Assembly: GCA_002344215.1 (NCBI GenBank)
Contig: DDSV01000026.1
Span: forward strand, 9,275 to 73,274
Direction of reading: 5' to 3'
Length of the DNA stretch: 64,000 bases
Origin: Akkermansiaceae bacterium UBA2381
Lineage (GTDB): Bacteria; Verrucomicrobiota; Verrucomicrobiia; Verrucomicrobiales; DEV007
Every line of letters begins with the position of its first letter. The first letter of the stretch is position 1. Position numbers and translations under genes: made by a program. This document shows positions 8,910 to 17,859 of the stretch, in pieces. Below the pieces are notes generated by a model that did no database searches, was not told where the DNA came from, and was given only the letters and a program-made list of their open reading frames with translations.

Positions 8910-9860
8910 TCACTTATCCACCGGCGTGATTGAGATGACAAGAGGGCGGTGGTCGCTCGCTTTGTCCCAGTCGGGCCAGTGGTGGATACGGCATTGATCT
9001 CGATTGATTTCATTCGAGAGCCCCTCGCTGTAGAGGGCGTAATCGAAGCGGGAGTAGGAGTCCGCAAAAGACCAGTAGTGCGTCCAGTGAAAGCCGAACT
9101 GATCCGACAGGGTCAGAGAGCTGAGGTAATCCGGTTGGCCGAAGCTCCCCTGGAGGGTTTTCACCGGGGCCTCGATGCGCAGATCATTCAAATCTCCCGC
9201 AACGATGAGATTGGTCCCGGGCTCTGCCTCAAGAATGCGGTCAATGTGTTGCCGGGCGAGGCGAGCCTCGTTCAGGCGCATCAGGGTTTCATCGCCCTCC
9301 GGCACTTCGCGCTTGGATTTGAGATGGAGACCAAGGTAGCGCAAATGATACTGGGGATTGATCGCCAGCTTGACGTCGAGGATGCCGCGCTGAAAGGCAT
9401 GTTTGGTGCCATCGAGGACATAGGTGTAATCGTCGCGTGATTGACGGGCGATGATGGGGAAACGCGAAAGGAGGGCAAGATTGCGGTTCCAACCCGCCGA
9501 ATCGGTTACGATTTCGGTGTGGGGAAGGTCGATTCCGCCGGCTTTGAGGCGTGACTGGAGGTCTTTGACAAAGGACTCGTCCCCGATCTCGCAGACGCCG
9601 AGGATGTCCGGGGCCATGGCGAGGAGGCCTTCGATCAGGGGCGCGATCTCGCTTTCAGGTTTCGGGGCGGCCTCGACAATCTCGCCGTTGAGACGGCGCT
9701 CCATCGCGAGGTAGTTCTTCAGATTGTAGAAAACCAGGGTGACAGGGTCCGTTTCCTCAACCTCCGGTTTGGCCTGAGATTCCTGGGCGTGAACGGGAAA
9801 ACCGGGAAGAGAAAGAAAAAAGACCGCCTGAGAGATCAGAGCGGCCTTCCTTAAAATCAT
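8910..9860 (-). CDS. Secreted endonuclease/exonuclease/phosphatase (EEP) family protein
   Basis: This 316-residue protein has a Sec signal peptide (residues about 1-25, ending near FPVHA). The EEP fold motifs appear in order: FYNLKNYL (Asn metal-site strand), LGVCEIGD (catalytic Glu), LHLKSKR, IVAGDLNDL (Asp/Asn) and ASDHRPLVI (catalytic Asp-His at the C-terminus). All key residues are present, so the protein should be an active metal-dependent phosphodiesterase or nuclease outside the cytoplasm. Substrates of secreted EEP proteins range from DNA to phospholipids and sugar phosphates, and the sequence does not decide between them. The tatA gene lies 21 nt upstream on the same strand. Confidence 0.85.
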   Translation of the reverse strand: MILRKAALISQAVFFLSLPGFPVHAQESQAKPEVEETDPVTLVFYNLKNYLAMERRLNGEIVEAAPKPESEIAPLIEGLLAMAPDILGVCEIGDESFVKDLQSRLKAGGIDLPHTEIVTDSAGWNRNLALLSRFPIIARQSRDDYTYVLDGTKHAFQRGILDVKLAINPQYHLRYLGLHLKSKREVPEGDETLMRLNEARLARQHIDRILEAEPGTNLIVAGDLNDLRIEAPVKTLQGSFGQPDYLSSLTLSDQFGFHWTHYWSFADSYSRFDYALYSEGLSNEINRDQCRIHHWPDWDKASDHRPLVISITPVDK

Positions 9861-9881
9861 CGCTGAGAGACGGGGCGGGGG

Positions 9882-10124
9882 TCAGTCCTTGGAGTGGGTA
9901 TCGTCCGGTTTCGCGGGTTTGTCCCACTCCCGTTTGCCCTCTTCTTCGCCCATTTTGATCTCACGCTCGAACTCGTGTTTGGCTTTTTTGAATTCGCCCA
10001 TGCCCTTGCCAACACCTCGTGCCAGTTCAGGAATTTTCTTGGCGCCGAAAAGAAGGAGGACGATCAGGAAGATGACAATCATCTCCTGCATTCCGAGACC
10101 AAAAGCTAGATAGGGTGTATTCAC
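9882..10124 (-). CDS. tatA: Sec-independent protein translocase subunit TatA
   Basis: This 80-residue protein has the TatA architecture: a short periplasmic N-terminus, one membrane helix (about residues 13-23, IVIFLIVLLLF), the FGAKKIPELARGVGKGMGEFKKA amphipathic helix start, and a charged hydrophilic tail. TatA forms the size-variable pore that carries folded twin-arginine substrates across the inner membrane. Twin-arginine-like signals are visible in this window on the DUF1501 and DUF1552 proteins, which are plausible clients. No tatB or tatC is adjacent. A 7-bp hairpin lies in its leader at 10136-10155. Confidence 0.93.
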   Translation of the reverse strand: MNTPYLAFGLGMQEMIVIFLIVLLLFGAKKIPELARGVGKGMGEFKKAKHEFEREIKMGEEEGKREWDKPAKPDDTHSKD

Positions 10125-10135
10125 GATTCAAGGTT

Positions 10136-10155
10136 ATCCCCCGCCACAGGGGGAT
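10136..10155 (-). other. Stem-loop in the tatA leader
   Basis: ATCCCCC and GGGGGAT pair perfectly around a GCCACA loop, 12 nt upstream of the tatA start. It may limit translation or may be incidental. The rest of the 260-bp space before 10385 shows nothing I can name. Confidence 0.4.
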
Positions 10156-10384
10156 GCAAAGAGTATTTGCCGACTTGATTGTGTGGCGCGATCGCGCCAT
10201 GTTCAAATCGCTTCACAAAACGAGTCAATAGCAGGGGAAATGACCCCTGCGAAGTCGCACTCAGGGTGCGGTTCAAAAATTCGATCGAAAAGGAAAAAGA
10301 GGAACAATTCGGCAAGTTCCAGCGTAATTACTCAAGAAATTGACATTTGCCATCCTGCTCATTCAGTGAGTCAGCTTTTGCACC

Positions 10385-11401
10385 ATGACATCGAATTCAG
10401 CCATACTCGACCCCACGAGCGGAAGTGAGCTTTCCCCTTTTGCGTTTCTTCGTCCTGAACTGGATCGGGTTGAGTCCAGAATCCGGGCTCAGGCGGAGGC
10501 CTTTGACCCTGCCGTCGAGCCCTATGTCGCCTACATTCTCAACACCTCAGGGAAGCGGATCCGTCCGGCCCTCGCCTTCCTCGCGGGGGGAGCAACAGGC
10601 GGAGTGGAGGACGATCACCACAAGCTTGCCGTCATTCTCGAACTCATTCATGTGGCGACCCTGGTGCACGATGACATCATCGACGGTGCCGAGATCCGCC
10701 GCCAGGCTCCGACCGCCAACGCAAAATGGGGGAATGCGCTCAGCGTCCTCCTCGGAGACTGTCTTTTCTCGCATGCGCTGATGCTTTCGACCGAGTTCAA
10801 TGATTCGGTGATCGGGAGAAAGGTGGCAATCGCGGCCAATGAAGTCTGCAGCGGGGAGATCATTCAAACCCAGCGCCGCTTCGACCTGCAATTGAACCGG
10901 GAGGACTACTTCGACATCATCCGCAAGAAAACCGCTGCACTTTTCGCGGCGGCGATGGAGTTGGGCGCTCGCCTCAACGGGCAAAGCGAATCGGTCTGCC
11001 TCGCGCTCCGGGATTTCGGACTCCATGTCGGCACGGCCTACCAGATCTATGACGATTGTATCGATTTGATCGGGGAGGAGACCGAATACGGAAAGACTTT
11101 GCGGACTGATCTCAACAAGGGGAAACTGACCCTCCCGATTTTGAATCTGCTCTCCAGCGCCACCGAGCGCCAGCGGGAGAAACTGAACCGGCTCCTCATT
11201 CAAAAAGAGCCCATCGATCTTTCCGCTCTCGCGAGTATAGCCGACTACGCCGGGGCGATCGAGGCTTCCGTTGATACGGCCCAGGAGCTGATTCAGGAGA
11301 GCCGCAACTGTCTTCTGGTCCTTGAAGAGAGTGAATACAAGGGCGCTCTGCTCGGAATCACGAACTTCCTCAGCGTCCTCCTTGAGGGCTGTCGTCAGTG
11401 A
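10385..11401 (+). CDS. Polyprenyl diphosphate synthase (trans-prenyltransferase)
   Basis: This 338-residue protein has the full set of long-chain trans-prenyltransferase motifs. GKRIRP is at 56-61. The first aspartate-rich motif DDIID is at 96-100, followed by the usual arginine pair, and a second DDCID lies near 220. LGDCLFSHAL and KGKLTLPIL are also present. The enzyme condenses isopentenyl diphosphate onto an allylic starter, most likely to make the octa- or nonaprenyl side chain of menaquinone. That fits the complete men pathway at 43-52 kb. Product chain length cannot be read safely from the sequence. A TTGACA lies at 10340-10345, but no matching -10 is clear. Confidence 0.9.
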   Translation: MTSNSAILDPTSGSELSPFAFLRPELDRVESRIRAQAEAFDPAVEPYVAYILNTSGKRIRPALAFLAGGATGGVEDDHHKLAVILELIHVATLVHDDIIDGAEIRRQAPTANAKWGNALSVLLGDCLFSHALMLSTEFNDSVIGRKVAIAANEVCSGEIIQTQRRFDLQLNREDYFDIIRKKTAALFAAAMELGARLNGQSESVCLALRDFGLHVGTAYQIYDDCIDLIGEETEYGKTLRTDLNKGKLTLPILNLLSSATERQREKLNRLLIQKEPIDLSALASIADYAGAIEASVDTAQELIQESRNCLLVLEESEYKGALLGITNFLSVLLEGCRQ

Positions 11402-11466
11402 GTTGGCACCCTTTCCCGGTCAGGAACTTAGGGGTGAAATAATAAAATTCGCGATCCGTTGACAAA

Positions 11467-11482
11467 TGGCATGGAGCTTGCT
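11467..11482 (+). promoter_or_regulatory. Sigma-54 (RpoN) type promoter upstream of glutamine synthetase
   Basis: TGGCATGGAGCTTGCT matches the -24/-12 consensus (TGGCAY-N5-TTGCW). The GG and GC cores are separated by exactly 10 nt. It lies 105 nt before the ATG at 11587. The only sigma-70-like hexamer nearby (TTGACA, 11459-11464) has no good -10 at normal spacing. The leader of about 95 nt downstream could hold further control elements. Confidence 0.7.
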
Positions 11483-11586
11483 TCCCTAGCCTTCGGTTAA
11501 CCAACCCGAAGTTCGTGCCGTAGGCGCAGGATGCTCAGGCAGTTGCAGGGCTTCGAATGTAAAATAAAAAACGACAACTAGTTATC

Positions 11587-12606
11587 ATGGCTAAACTCAA
11601 ACTGGAATACATTTGGCTCGATGGATATGAGCCTGTGCCGAACCTCAGAGGCAAAACAAAGATCGCTGACGGCGATCCGGATTCGTTCTCGCTCGCCGAT
11701 TGCCCATTGTGGGGATTCGACGGCAGTTCGACCCGTCAGGCGGAAGGCAAGAGCTCCGATTGCGTGCTGAAGCCCGTCGCTCTCTATCCTGACGCGACTC
11801 GTCAAAACGGATTTATCGTTCTTAGCGAAGTCATGATGCCGGACGGCACTACCCCCCATCCGTCCAACGCTCGCGCTACGATCGCCGAAGATCCGGGTCT
11901 CTGGATTGGTCTTGAGCAGGAATATTTCCTTTTCCAGGAGGGGCGTCCTCTCGGCTGGCCCGATTCCGGTTACCCCGATCCGCAGGGTGAATACTACTGC
12001 GGTGTTGGTTCATCCGCTGTGGGTGACCTTGCCCGCGCCATCGTGGAAGAGCACCTCGACGTCTGTATCGCCGCCGGGATCAACCACGAAGGTATCAACG
12101 CCGAAGTGGCGAAGGGTCAATGGGAATACCAGATTTTCGGAAAAGGAGCTCAAACCGCAGCCGACCAGATCTGGGTCGCCCGCTACCTCCTCGCCCGTAT
12201 TTGTGAAAAATACGGAGTGGATGTCGAACTTCATTGCAAACCCTTCCAGGGTGACTGGAACGGCTCGGGAATGCACTGCAACTTCTCGACCGAATACATG
12301 CGCTCGAAGGGCGGAAAGGCTTACTTCGAATCGCTTATGTCCGCGTTTGAAAAGAACTGTGAAGAGCACATCGCCGCTTACGGTCCTGACAACCACCTTC
12401 GCCTGACCGGTCTTCACGAGACTCAGTCCATCGACAAGTTCAGCTGGGGTGTGGCCGACCGTGGAGCCTCCGTCCGCGTTCCGCACTCCTTCATGAAGAA
12501 CGATTACAAGGGTTACCTTGAAGATCGTCGTCCCAACTCCCAGGCCGATCCGTATCAGGTCGTATCCCGGGTTTCGAAGACGATTGCTTCGGTTCCGACT
12601 CCCTGA
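11587..12606 (+). CDS. glnII: Glutamine synthetase, type II (GSII, eukaryote-like)
   Basis: At 339 residues this is far shorter than the ~470-residue bacterial GSI enzyme and has GSII motifs: EYIWLDG near the N-terminus, WGFDGSSTRQAEG, the catalytic GLEQEYFLF, NHEGINAEVAKGQWEYQ, WNGSGMHCNFSTEYMR, and the C-terminal RLTGLHETQ and PHSFMKNDYKGYLEDRRP. It makes glutamine from glutamate, ammonia and ATP in the cytoplasm. GSII lacks the adenylylation loop of GSI, so control is expected at transcription. The sigma-54-type promoter at 11467-11482 fits nitrogen-limited expression. A strong intrinsic terminator follows at 12641-12669. The gene appears monocistronic. Confidence 0.94.
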   Translation: MAKLKLEYIWLDGYEPVPNLRGKTKIADGDPDSFSLADCPLWGFDGSSTRQAEGKSSDCVLKPVALYPDATRQNGFIVLSEVMMPDGTTPHPSNARATIAEDPGLWIGLEQEYFLFQEGRPLGWPDSGYPDPQGEYYCGVGSSAVGDLARAIVEEHLDVCIAAGINHEGINAEVAKGQWEYQIFGKGAQTAADQIWVARYLLARICEKYGVDVELHCKPFQGDWNGSGMHCNFSTEYMRSKGGKAYFESLMSAFEKNCEEHIAAYGPDNHLRLTGLHETQSIDKFSWGVADRGASVRVPHSFMKNDYKGYLEDRRPNSQADPYQVVSRVSKTIASVPTP

Positions 12607-12640
12607 TCGACTATTTCCTGATAGTTCATCACTTCCGAAA

Positions 12641-12669
12641 ACGCCGCAGTCCACGACTGCGGCGTTTTT
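12641..12669. terminator. Intrinsic terminator after glutamine synthetase, probably bidirectional
   Basis: ACGCCGCAGTC and GACTGCGGCGT form a perfect 11-bp stem around CAC, followed by TTTT. An AAA run on the other side lets it also serve the convergent minus-strand gene ending at 12672, which would then stop very close to it. Confidence 0.9.
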
Positions 12670-12671
12670 CG

Positions 12672-13190
12672 TTAGCGGGGCGAATGGTCCCGGAGAGCAT
12701 TCTCGACGAGCCGGATGATGCGCTCATCAAGGGTGAGCCGCCGCCGCCTTGCACGCCGGAGAAGGCGCTCCGCTTCGGATGGATTCGCAAAGACATCGAG
12801 ATGGAGCCAGATTGCTTTTTCGTAGGCTTCGACCTCGTCGGGATAGTATTTGAGGATACGCCGGTACTCAAGGAGTGCCTCATCGTAGCGGCTCTCATTG
12901 ATGTAGTGGGCGGGAAGTTTTAGATTCAAAACCGGCTTGGAGAGTTTTCCCCCGGGGAAAAAGATCGAGTCGATCATCATCATGAAAGGCCGCGTGGCGA
13001 TATGAAAAATGGTTTTCCAAAGGCAACCGAAACCCGGAATCAGCAACACGACGCCAAGGAGCACTTTGAGATGATCCTCCTGTTCGTAGCCGGTCGTGGT
13101 GCACCAGAAAGAGAGACCGAGAAAGCCGATGCCGAAGAGCCATCGGATTAGCGTGCCAGTGTAATCGCTCAGCATTTTCCTACGGATCAT
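12672..13190 (-). CDS. Small inner-membrane protein with a C-terminal TPR-like segment
   Basis: The likely start is ATG at 13190 (172 residues), or the ATG at 13175. The frame is open further upstream, but that part would overlap the divergent flavoprotein gene and is not protein-like. Residues about 14-55 contain two membrane segments (LIRWLFGIGFLGLSFWC and VLLGVVLLIPGFGCLW). The soluble part at about 95-150 reads ESRYDEALLEYRRILKYYP followed by VEAYEKAIWLHLD, a clear TPR pattern. The C-terminus is rich in arginine. Probably a membrane-tethered scaffold. No specific function is known. Confidence 0.7.
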   Translation of the reverse strand: MIRRKMLSDYTGTLIRWLFGIGFLGLSFWCTTTGYEQEDHLKVLLGVVLLIPGFGCLWKTIFHIATRPFMMMIDSIFFPGGKLSKPVLNLKLPAHYINESRYDEALLEYRRILKYYPDEVEAYEKAIWLHLDVFANPSEAERLLRRARRRRLTLDERIIRLVENALRDHSPR

Positions 13191-13320
13191 AGTCGAACCG
13201 GGCGGAAAAGAGGAAATCAAATCTTCCGGCTTTGCCGAACGTGTTTTCGAGGGGAAGGTGGCCCTCGTTTTAATCCGCTCTCCCAACTCTGGAACCACTC
13301 CCGAAGACCCCCGAAATCTG

Positions 13321-14568
13321 ATGTCTCCCGCCGAATACGATTTTATCTCCATCGGGGGCGGCGCAGCGGGATTCTTCGGGGCAATTTCCTTCGCGGAGAA
13401 AGTGCCGGGTGCCCAGGTTCTGATTCTTGAAAAGACCTCGACAGTACTGGGCAAGGTGAAGATCTCCGGCGGGGGGCGTTGCAATGTGACGCACGCCTGC
13501 TTCGAGGCAAAACGCCTTGCGACCTATTACCCGAGAGGGGAGCGCAATCTCATCGGTCCCTTTCACCGTTTCGGACCGCAGGAGACGATGGAGTGGTTTC
13601 AGGGGAGGGGAGTTCCGCTGAAAACCGAGAGTGATGGCCGGGTCTTTCCGGTAAGCGATGATTCCCAGAGCGTGATCGACTGTCTCATGGACACTACGCG
13701 GGATCTCGGAATCGAAGTCCGCTACCAGAGCGAAGCCGACCGGCTGTGTCGCTCCGGCGAGCGCTGGCTCGTCGATCTGAAGGACGGTTCAACCCTGTCG
13801 AGCCGATTTATCCTGCTCGCGACCGGGGGCACGAGGAACAATGCGGGAGTTCGTCTTGCGGGCACTCTCGGGCACGAGATCGTTCGTGCGGCGCCGTCGT
13901 TATTCACTTTCAAGATTCCTGATCGCCGTCTCGAAGGGCTGTCCGGAATCTCCGTCGATGAAGTCGTGGCGACCATTCCCGGGACAAAACTTCGCAGTGA
14001 CGGTCCCTGTATCATCACCCACTGGGGGTTGAGCGGACCGGCCATCCTGAAGCTCTCCGCCCGCGGTGCCCGTGAACTCGCCGACAAGGACTATCAGTTC
14101 GAAGTCGTGGTTAACTGGTGCGGCACGCAATCCTGCGAGGCGATCGAAGCGCTCCTGCTTGAGGCCCGCGAGATTTCCCCGAAAAAGCGGGTTCGTTCCG
14201 GATTGGTGACGGTTTCCCTCCCAGCCCGGCTCTGGCACCGCATCGCCGAAGACTCGGGAATCTCCGCCGAATTGACCTGGTCCAATCTGACCCGGGAAGC
14301 CCGCCATCGCCTCGCGGTCGAGTTGACCGGAAGCCGCTTTCGGGTCAATGGGCAGAGTCTCAACAAAGACGAGTTTGTCACCGCCGGTGGAGTCGCGCTT
14401 AAAGAGATCGACTTCAAAACCATGGAAAGCCGCCGGACGCCCGGGCTCTATTTTGCCGGAGAGGTAATGGATATTGACGGGGTGACGGGAGGTTTTAATT
14501 TCCAGTCCGCCTGGACCACCGCGTTTATTGCCGGGGAGTCTGCGGCCGCCGAGTTTCTGCCGCATTGA
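13321..14568 (+). CDS. NAD(P)/FAD-dependent oxidoreductase, HI0933/BaiN family flavoprotein
   Basis: The ATG at 13321 puts the dinucleotide-binding motif ISIGGGAAGFFGAI directly at the N-terminus. The frame is open from 13258 but the added residues are low quality. Family signatures are GKVKISGGGRCNVTHA, the LATGG strand, and the C-terminal GLYFAGEVMDIDGVTGGFNFQSAWTT stretch. At 415 residues it has the normal length. Members bind FAD tightly; some reduce bile-acid or other enone substrates, but most have no assigned substrate. A copy of the palindromic repeat family begins 2 nt after its stop codon. Confidence 0.88.
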   Translation: MSPAEYDFISIGGGAAGFFGAISFAEKVPGAQVLILEKTSTVLGKVKISGGGRCNVTHACFEAKRLATYYPRGERNLIGPFHRFGPQETMEWFQGRGVPLKTESDGRVFPVSDDSQSVIDCLMDTTRDLGIEVRYQSEADRLCRSGERWLVDLKDGSTLSSRFILLATGGTRNNAGVRLAGTLGHEIVRAAPSLFTFKIPDRRLEGLSGISVDEVVATIPGTKLRSDGPCIITHWGLSGPAILKLSARGARELADKDYQFEVVVNWCGTQSCEAIEALLLEAREISPKKRVRSGLVTVSLPARLWHRIAEDSGISAELTWSNLTREARHRLAVELTGSRFRVNGQSLNKDEFVTAGGVALKEIDFKTMESRRTPGLYFAGEVMDIDGVTGGFNFQSAWTTAFIAGESAAAEFLPH

Positions 14569-14569
14569 C

Positions 14570-14594
14570 CCGAAAAACTCACGTTTTTCGCTAC
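14570..14594 (+). repeat. REP-like palindromic element, copy A
   Basis: A 25-bp element reading CCGAA-AAA-CTCACG-TTT-TTCGCTAC. The inner arms pair around a TCAC loop. It lies just after the flavoprotein stop, before the TIGR02604 gene. It is identical to copy D at 29708. Confidence 0.8.
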
Positions 14595-14678
14595 TTTGCT
14601 TCGATGGGGACGCCCGTCTTTTCCCAATTGAACTCTCTCACGCCCGTGGCTAACCTCCCGCTCTTCAAAAACTCTCTC

Positions 14679-17600
14679 ATGCTCTCTCGATTTCTCGCCC
14701 TCTCCCTGGTTCTCCTGTTCTTAGCCCTCTCTGCGCAGGCTCAGATCAAACCCATTTTCGAAACTGAGGTACTCACGCCAAGCAGCGGAACCCGACTGGT
14801 TGCGGTTGATCTACCGCTCAATGGAGCCAAAGAACTTCACCTCATCGTCTCGGATGAGGGCGGATTCAGTTGCGACTGGGCAAACTGGATTGAGCCGAAG
14901 CTGGTGATGAAAGACGGCACGGTTAAGGATTTCACCGAACTCGACTGGAAGGAATCAAAAACCGGCTACGGCAAGACTCAGAAGAACAAGAACGTCACGG
15001 GCGGTGCCCTAACCGTTGCTGGCAAGACCTATGGAAAAGGCATTGGAACCCATGCGCCGGCACTGCTCGAGTATGCTTTACCCGAAGGGGTTGATCGCTT
15101 TCAGGCTCTTCTCGCAATCGACGATGGTGGTGCAATTCGCGACGGCAAGCCGAGCTCCGCAAGTGTGCGTTTCCGCATCTACACGCAGAAGCCGCCTGTC
15201 TCCGCGAGCGGCGCCTACGACCCCGATGCGCCCAAGGTGGTCCCGGCCGACCTTTTCACCGTGCCCGAGGGGCTCGAGGTGACGATCTGGGCGACCTCGC
15301 CGATGCTTGCGAATCCGACCAACATCGACTTCGACGCGCAGGGACGTCTCTATGTCGCCGAGGGAGTCAACTACCGCAGCAAGGGCGGTCGCCGCCCCGA
15401 GGGGGACCGCATCGTCATCCTCGAAGACACCGACGGATCGGGCAGCGCGGACAAGACCTCCGTCTTTGTTCAGGAACCGGCCCTCGCTTCACCCCTCGGC
15501 GTCGCCGTGCTCGATGACCGCATCATCGTTTCGCAGCCCCCCGAAATGCTCGTCTACACCGACAAAAACGGGGACGGCAAAATCGATCCTGCGGTCGACG
15601 GACGCGAGGTGCTCCTCAGCGGATTCTCCGGTCGCCAGCACGATCACAGCCTCCACAGCGTCACCGCCGGACCGAACGGTCAGTGGTATTGGAATCAGGG
15701 CAACTGCGGCGCCATCTTCAAGGACAAGTCCGGCAAACAGTTCTTCATGGGCAGTTCCTACATGACTCAGGAAGCCGCCGGGAAAAAGAGTGATGACGGC
15801 CACATCTGGGTCGGAGGTTTCGCTGCCCGCATGAATCCCGACGGCACGAACGTCACCATCATCGGGCACAATTTCCGCAACAGCTACGAGCAGGCCGTGA
15901 CCTCCTTCGGTGATGTCTTCCAGAGCGACAACGACGATCCGCCAGCCTGCCGCGTCTCGCACATGCTCGAGGGCGGCAACGCCGGTTTCTCCTCCGCCGA
16001 CGGCCTGCGCTCGTGGGGCGCGGACAAACGTCCCGGACAGGATACTCCCACTGCCGAGTGGCGTCAGGAAGATCCCGGCACCATGCCGGCCGGCGACATC
16101 TACGGCGGCGGTTCTCCCACCGGGGTTGCGTACTACGAAAACGGAGCCCTCGGTGAAAAATGGGAGGGACTCCTCCTCGCCTGCGAAGCCGGGAAAAACG
16201 TCGTCTTCGGTTATCTCCCCGTCCGCGAAGGAGCGGGCTTCAAGCTTGAGCGCATCGATTTCATGACCTCGAACAAAGAGGGCGAGTTCGCCGGATCCGA
16301 CTTCCTCGGGGGAAAACCGAGCGGGGAACTCAAGACGATGTTCCGTCCCAGTGACGTCACCGTCGGGCCCGACGGAGCAATTTACGTCGCCGACTGGTTC
16401 GACGCCCGTGTCGGCGGCCACGGCACCCTAGATGAGGGCATGAGCGGCACCATTTACCGCATTGCGCCGAAGGGATTCAAGTCGACCGTGCCGATGGACG
16501 ATCTCACGACTCTCGGGGGACAGGTCGTCGCTCTAAAGAGCCCCGCGCCGAACGTGAGGTATGGTGGTTTCGTCAGTCTGCGCGAGGCCGGATTGAAAAA
16601 CGTTTCCGCGGTCGCAGGGCTGCTGGCCGAACCGAATCCCTACATCGCGGCCCGTGCCATCTGGCTGCTTGCCCAATTGGGGCCCGAGGGAATTGCCAAG
16701 GTGACGCCTCTCCTTGAGTCCAAGGACGCCGCGACACGGCTCGTGTCCTACCGGGCCCTGCGTTTTGTCGATCACGAGGTCCTCGCGATGGCCGACCGCA
16801 TGGCCGGAGACGAGTCCGCCGCCGTGCGTGCCGAAGTCGCCCTGACTCTGCGCGATGTCCCCGCCGCGCAGAGTGTGCCTATCCTCGCGAAGGTCGCCGC
16901 GAAGTTCGATGGCAAAGACCGCAGCTATCTCGAGGCCTTCGGTCTCGGCAGCAAGGGCAAGGAAAGTGATGTCTACGCCGCCGTTGCCAAAGCGATGGGC
17001 GGGCCGGCCGCCTCCTGGAGTGAGGCCTTTGCCTGGATCGCCTGGCGTCTCCACCCGGCTGAGGCCGCCGCCGATTTCAAGGCCCGCGCGCTCCTCCCCG
17101 AACTTACCGAAGATCAGCGCAAGCTCATGCTGACCGCTCTCGCCTTTGTGAAAAGCCGCGAGGCTGCCGGACACATGATCGAACTGGCCCATACCGATGC
17201 TTTTCCGATGAAAGACCTCGCGAAATGGTGGCTTCTCAATCGCAAGGGGAATGACTGGAAAGCCTACGACGTCGAAGGCGGGATGAAGGCGCTCGGTCTC
17301 TACGATCCCGCGACCGTCAAGATCACTGCCATTGAGATGCCTGCTCCGGTCAAGGGCGCCGCGCCGCTCCCGGCTGCTGCCGAGATCGTGAAACTCAGCG
17401 GCGATGTCGCGCGGGGTCAGGCGGCCATCGCGGTGTGCTATACCTGCCACAAAGTCGGCGAGGCTGGCATCGACTTCGGTCCCGATCTCACCACTTTCGG
17501 ACGCCAGCAGCCGACCGAGGTCATCGTCAATGCCCTCGCGAATCCCTCGGCTGATATTTCACACGGATTCGAAGGTTCCAAGGTCACGATGAACGACGGC

Positions 17601-17798
17601 ATTGTCGTCACCGGCATGGTCCTCGCGAGCGGGGATCCGCTCATTATCAAATCCATGGGCGGCGCCGTGCAGACGATCCCGAAGGACCGCATCAAGTCCG
17701 TCGATCCACTTGGCCGTTCGCTCATGTACGATCCCGGGAACCTCGGCCTCACCGCCCAGTCCATCGCGGACATCACTGCGTATTTGAAGAGTCTTTGA
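14679..17798 (+). CDS. Exported PVC-type dehydrogenase with NPCBM-like, propeller, HEAT and c-type haem domains
   Basis: The ATG at 14679 gives a good signal peptide (MLSRFLALSLVLLFLALSAQA); the open frame upstream includes a repeat element and is not used. Mature domains in order: an NPCBM-like carbohydrate-binding module (about 25-175), then a TIGR02604-type 'membrane-bound dehydrogenase' beta-propeller (about 185-605, with DGAIYVADWFDARVGGHG near the end). HEAT-like helical repeats follow (about 620-850), then a C-terminal TIGR02603-type haem domain with CYTCH at about 922-926 and the GPDLTTFG motif. Such proteins are abundant in Verrucomicrobiota and Planctomycetota and are presumed to oxidise sugars or polysaccharide fragments in the periplasm, passing electrons to the c-type haem. 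The substrate is unknown. Length is about 1039 residues. Confidence 0.88.
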   Translation: MLSRFLALSLVLLFLALSAQAQIKPIFETEVLTPSSGTRLVAVDLPLNGAKELHLIVSDEGGFSCDWANWIEPKLVMKDGTVKDFTELDWKESKTGYGKTQKNKNVTGGALTVAGKTYGKGIGTHAPALLEYALPEGVDRFQALLAIDDGGAIRDGKPSSASVRFRIYTQKPPVSASGAYDPDAPKVVPADLFTVPEGLEVTIWATSPMLANPTNIDFDAQGRLYVAEGVNYRSKGGRRPEGDRIVILEDTDGSGSADKTSVFVQEPALASPLGVAVLDDRIIVSQPPEMLVYTDKNGDGKIDPAVDGREVLLSGFSGRQHDHSLHSVTAGPNGQWYWNQGNCGAIFKDKSGKQFFMGSSYMTQEAAGKKSDDGHIWVGGFAARMNPDGTNVTIIGHNFRNSYEQAVTSFGDVFQSDNDDPPACRVSHMLEGGNAGFSSADGLRSWGADKRPGQDTPTAEWRQEDPGTMPAGDIYGGGSPTGVAYYENGALGEKWEGLLLACEAGKNVVFGYLPVREGAGFKLERIDFMTSNKEGEFAGSDFLGGKPSGELKTMFRPSDVTVGPDGAIYVADWFDARVGGHGTLDEGMSGTIYRIAPKGFKSTVPMDDLTTLGGQVVALKSPAPNVRYGGFVSLREAGLKNVSAVAGLLAEPNPYIAARAIWLLAQLGPEGIAKVTPLLESKDAATRLVSYRALRFVDHEVLAMADRMAGDESAAVRAEVALTLRDVPAAQSVPILAKVAAKFDGKDRSYLEAFGLGSKGKESDVYAAVAKAMGGPAASWSEAFAWIAWRLHPAEAAADFKARALLPELTEDQRKLMLTALAFVKSREAAGHMIELAHTDAFPMKDLAKWWLLNRKGNDWKAYDVEGGMKALGLYDPATVKITAIEMPAPVKGAAPLPAAAEIVKLSGDVARGQAAIAVCYTCHKVGEAGIDFGPDLTTFGRQQPTEVIVNALANPSADISHGFEGSKVTMNDGIVVTGMVLASGDPLIIKSMGGAVQTIPKDRIKSVDPLGRSLMYDPGNLGLTAQSIADITAYLKSL

Positions 17799-17859
17799 GG
17801 GAAAAGGTCGCGTTCTATTTCGATTGTCTTTCCGGGCGATTCCGGTCAGAATTTTCGCA

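Noticed and set aside
10340..10368. TTGACA upstream of the polyprenyl synthase as a promoter
   Set aside because: The -10 at normal spacing is TCAGTG or similar. Too weak to report.
11459..11464. TTGACA as a sigma-70 -35 for glutamine synthetase
   Set aside because: No acceptable -10 is found at 16-18 nt. The overlapping sigma-54 pattern fits better.
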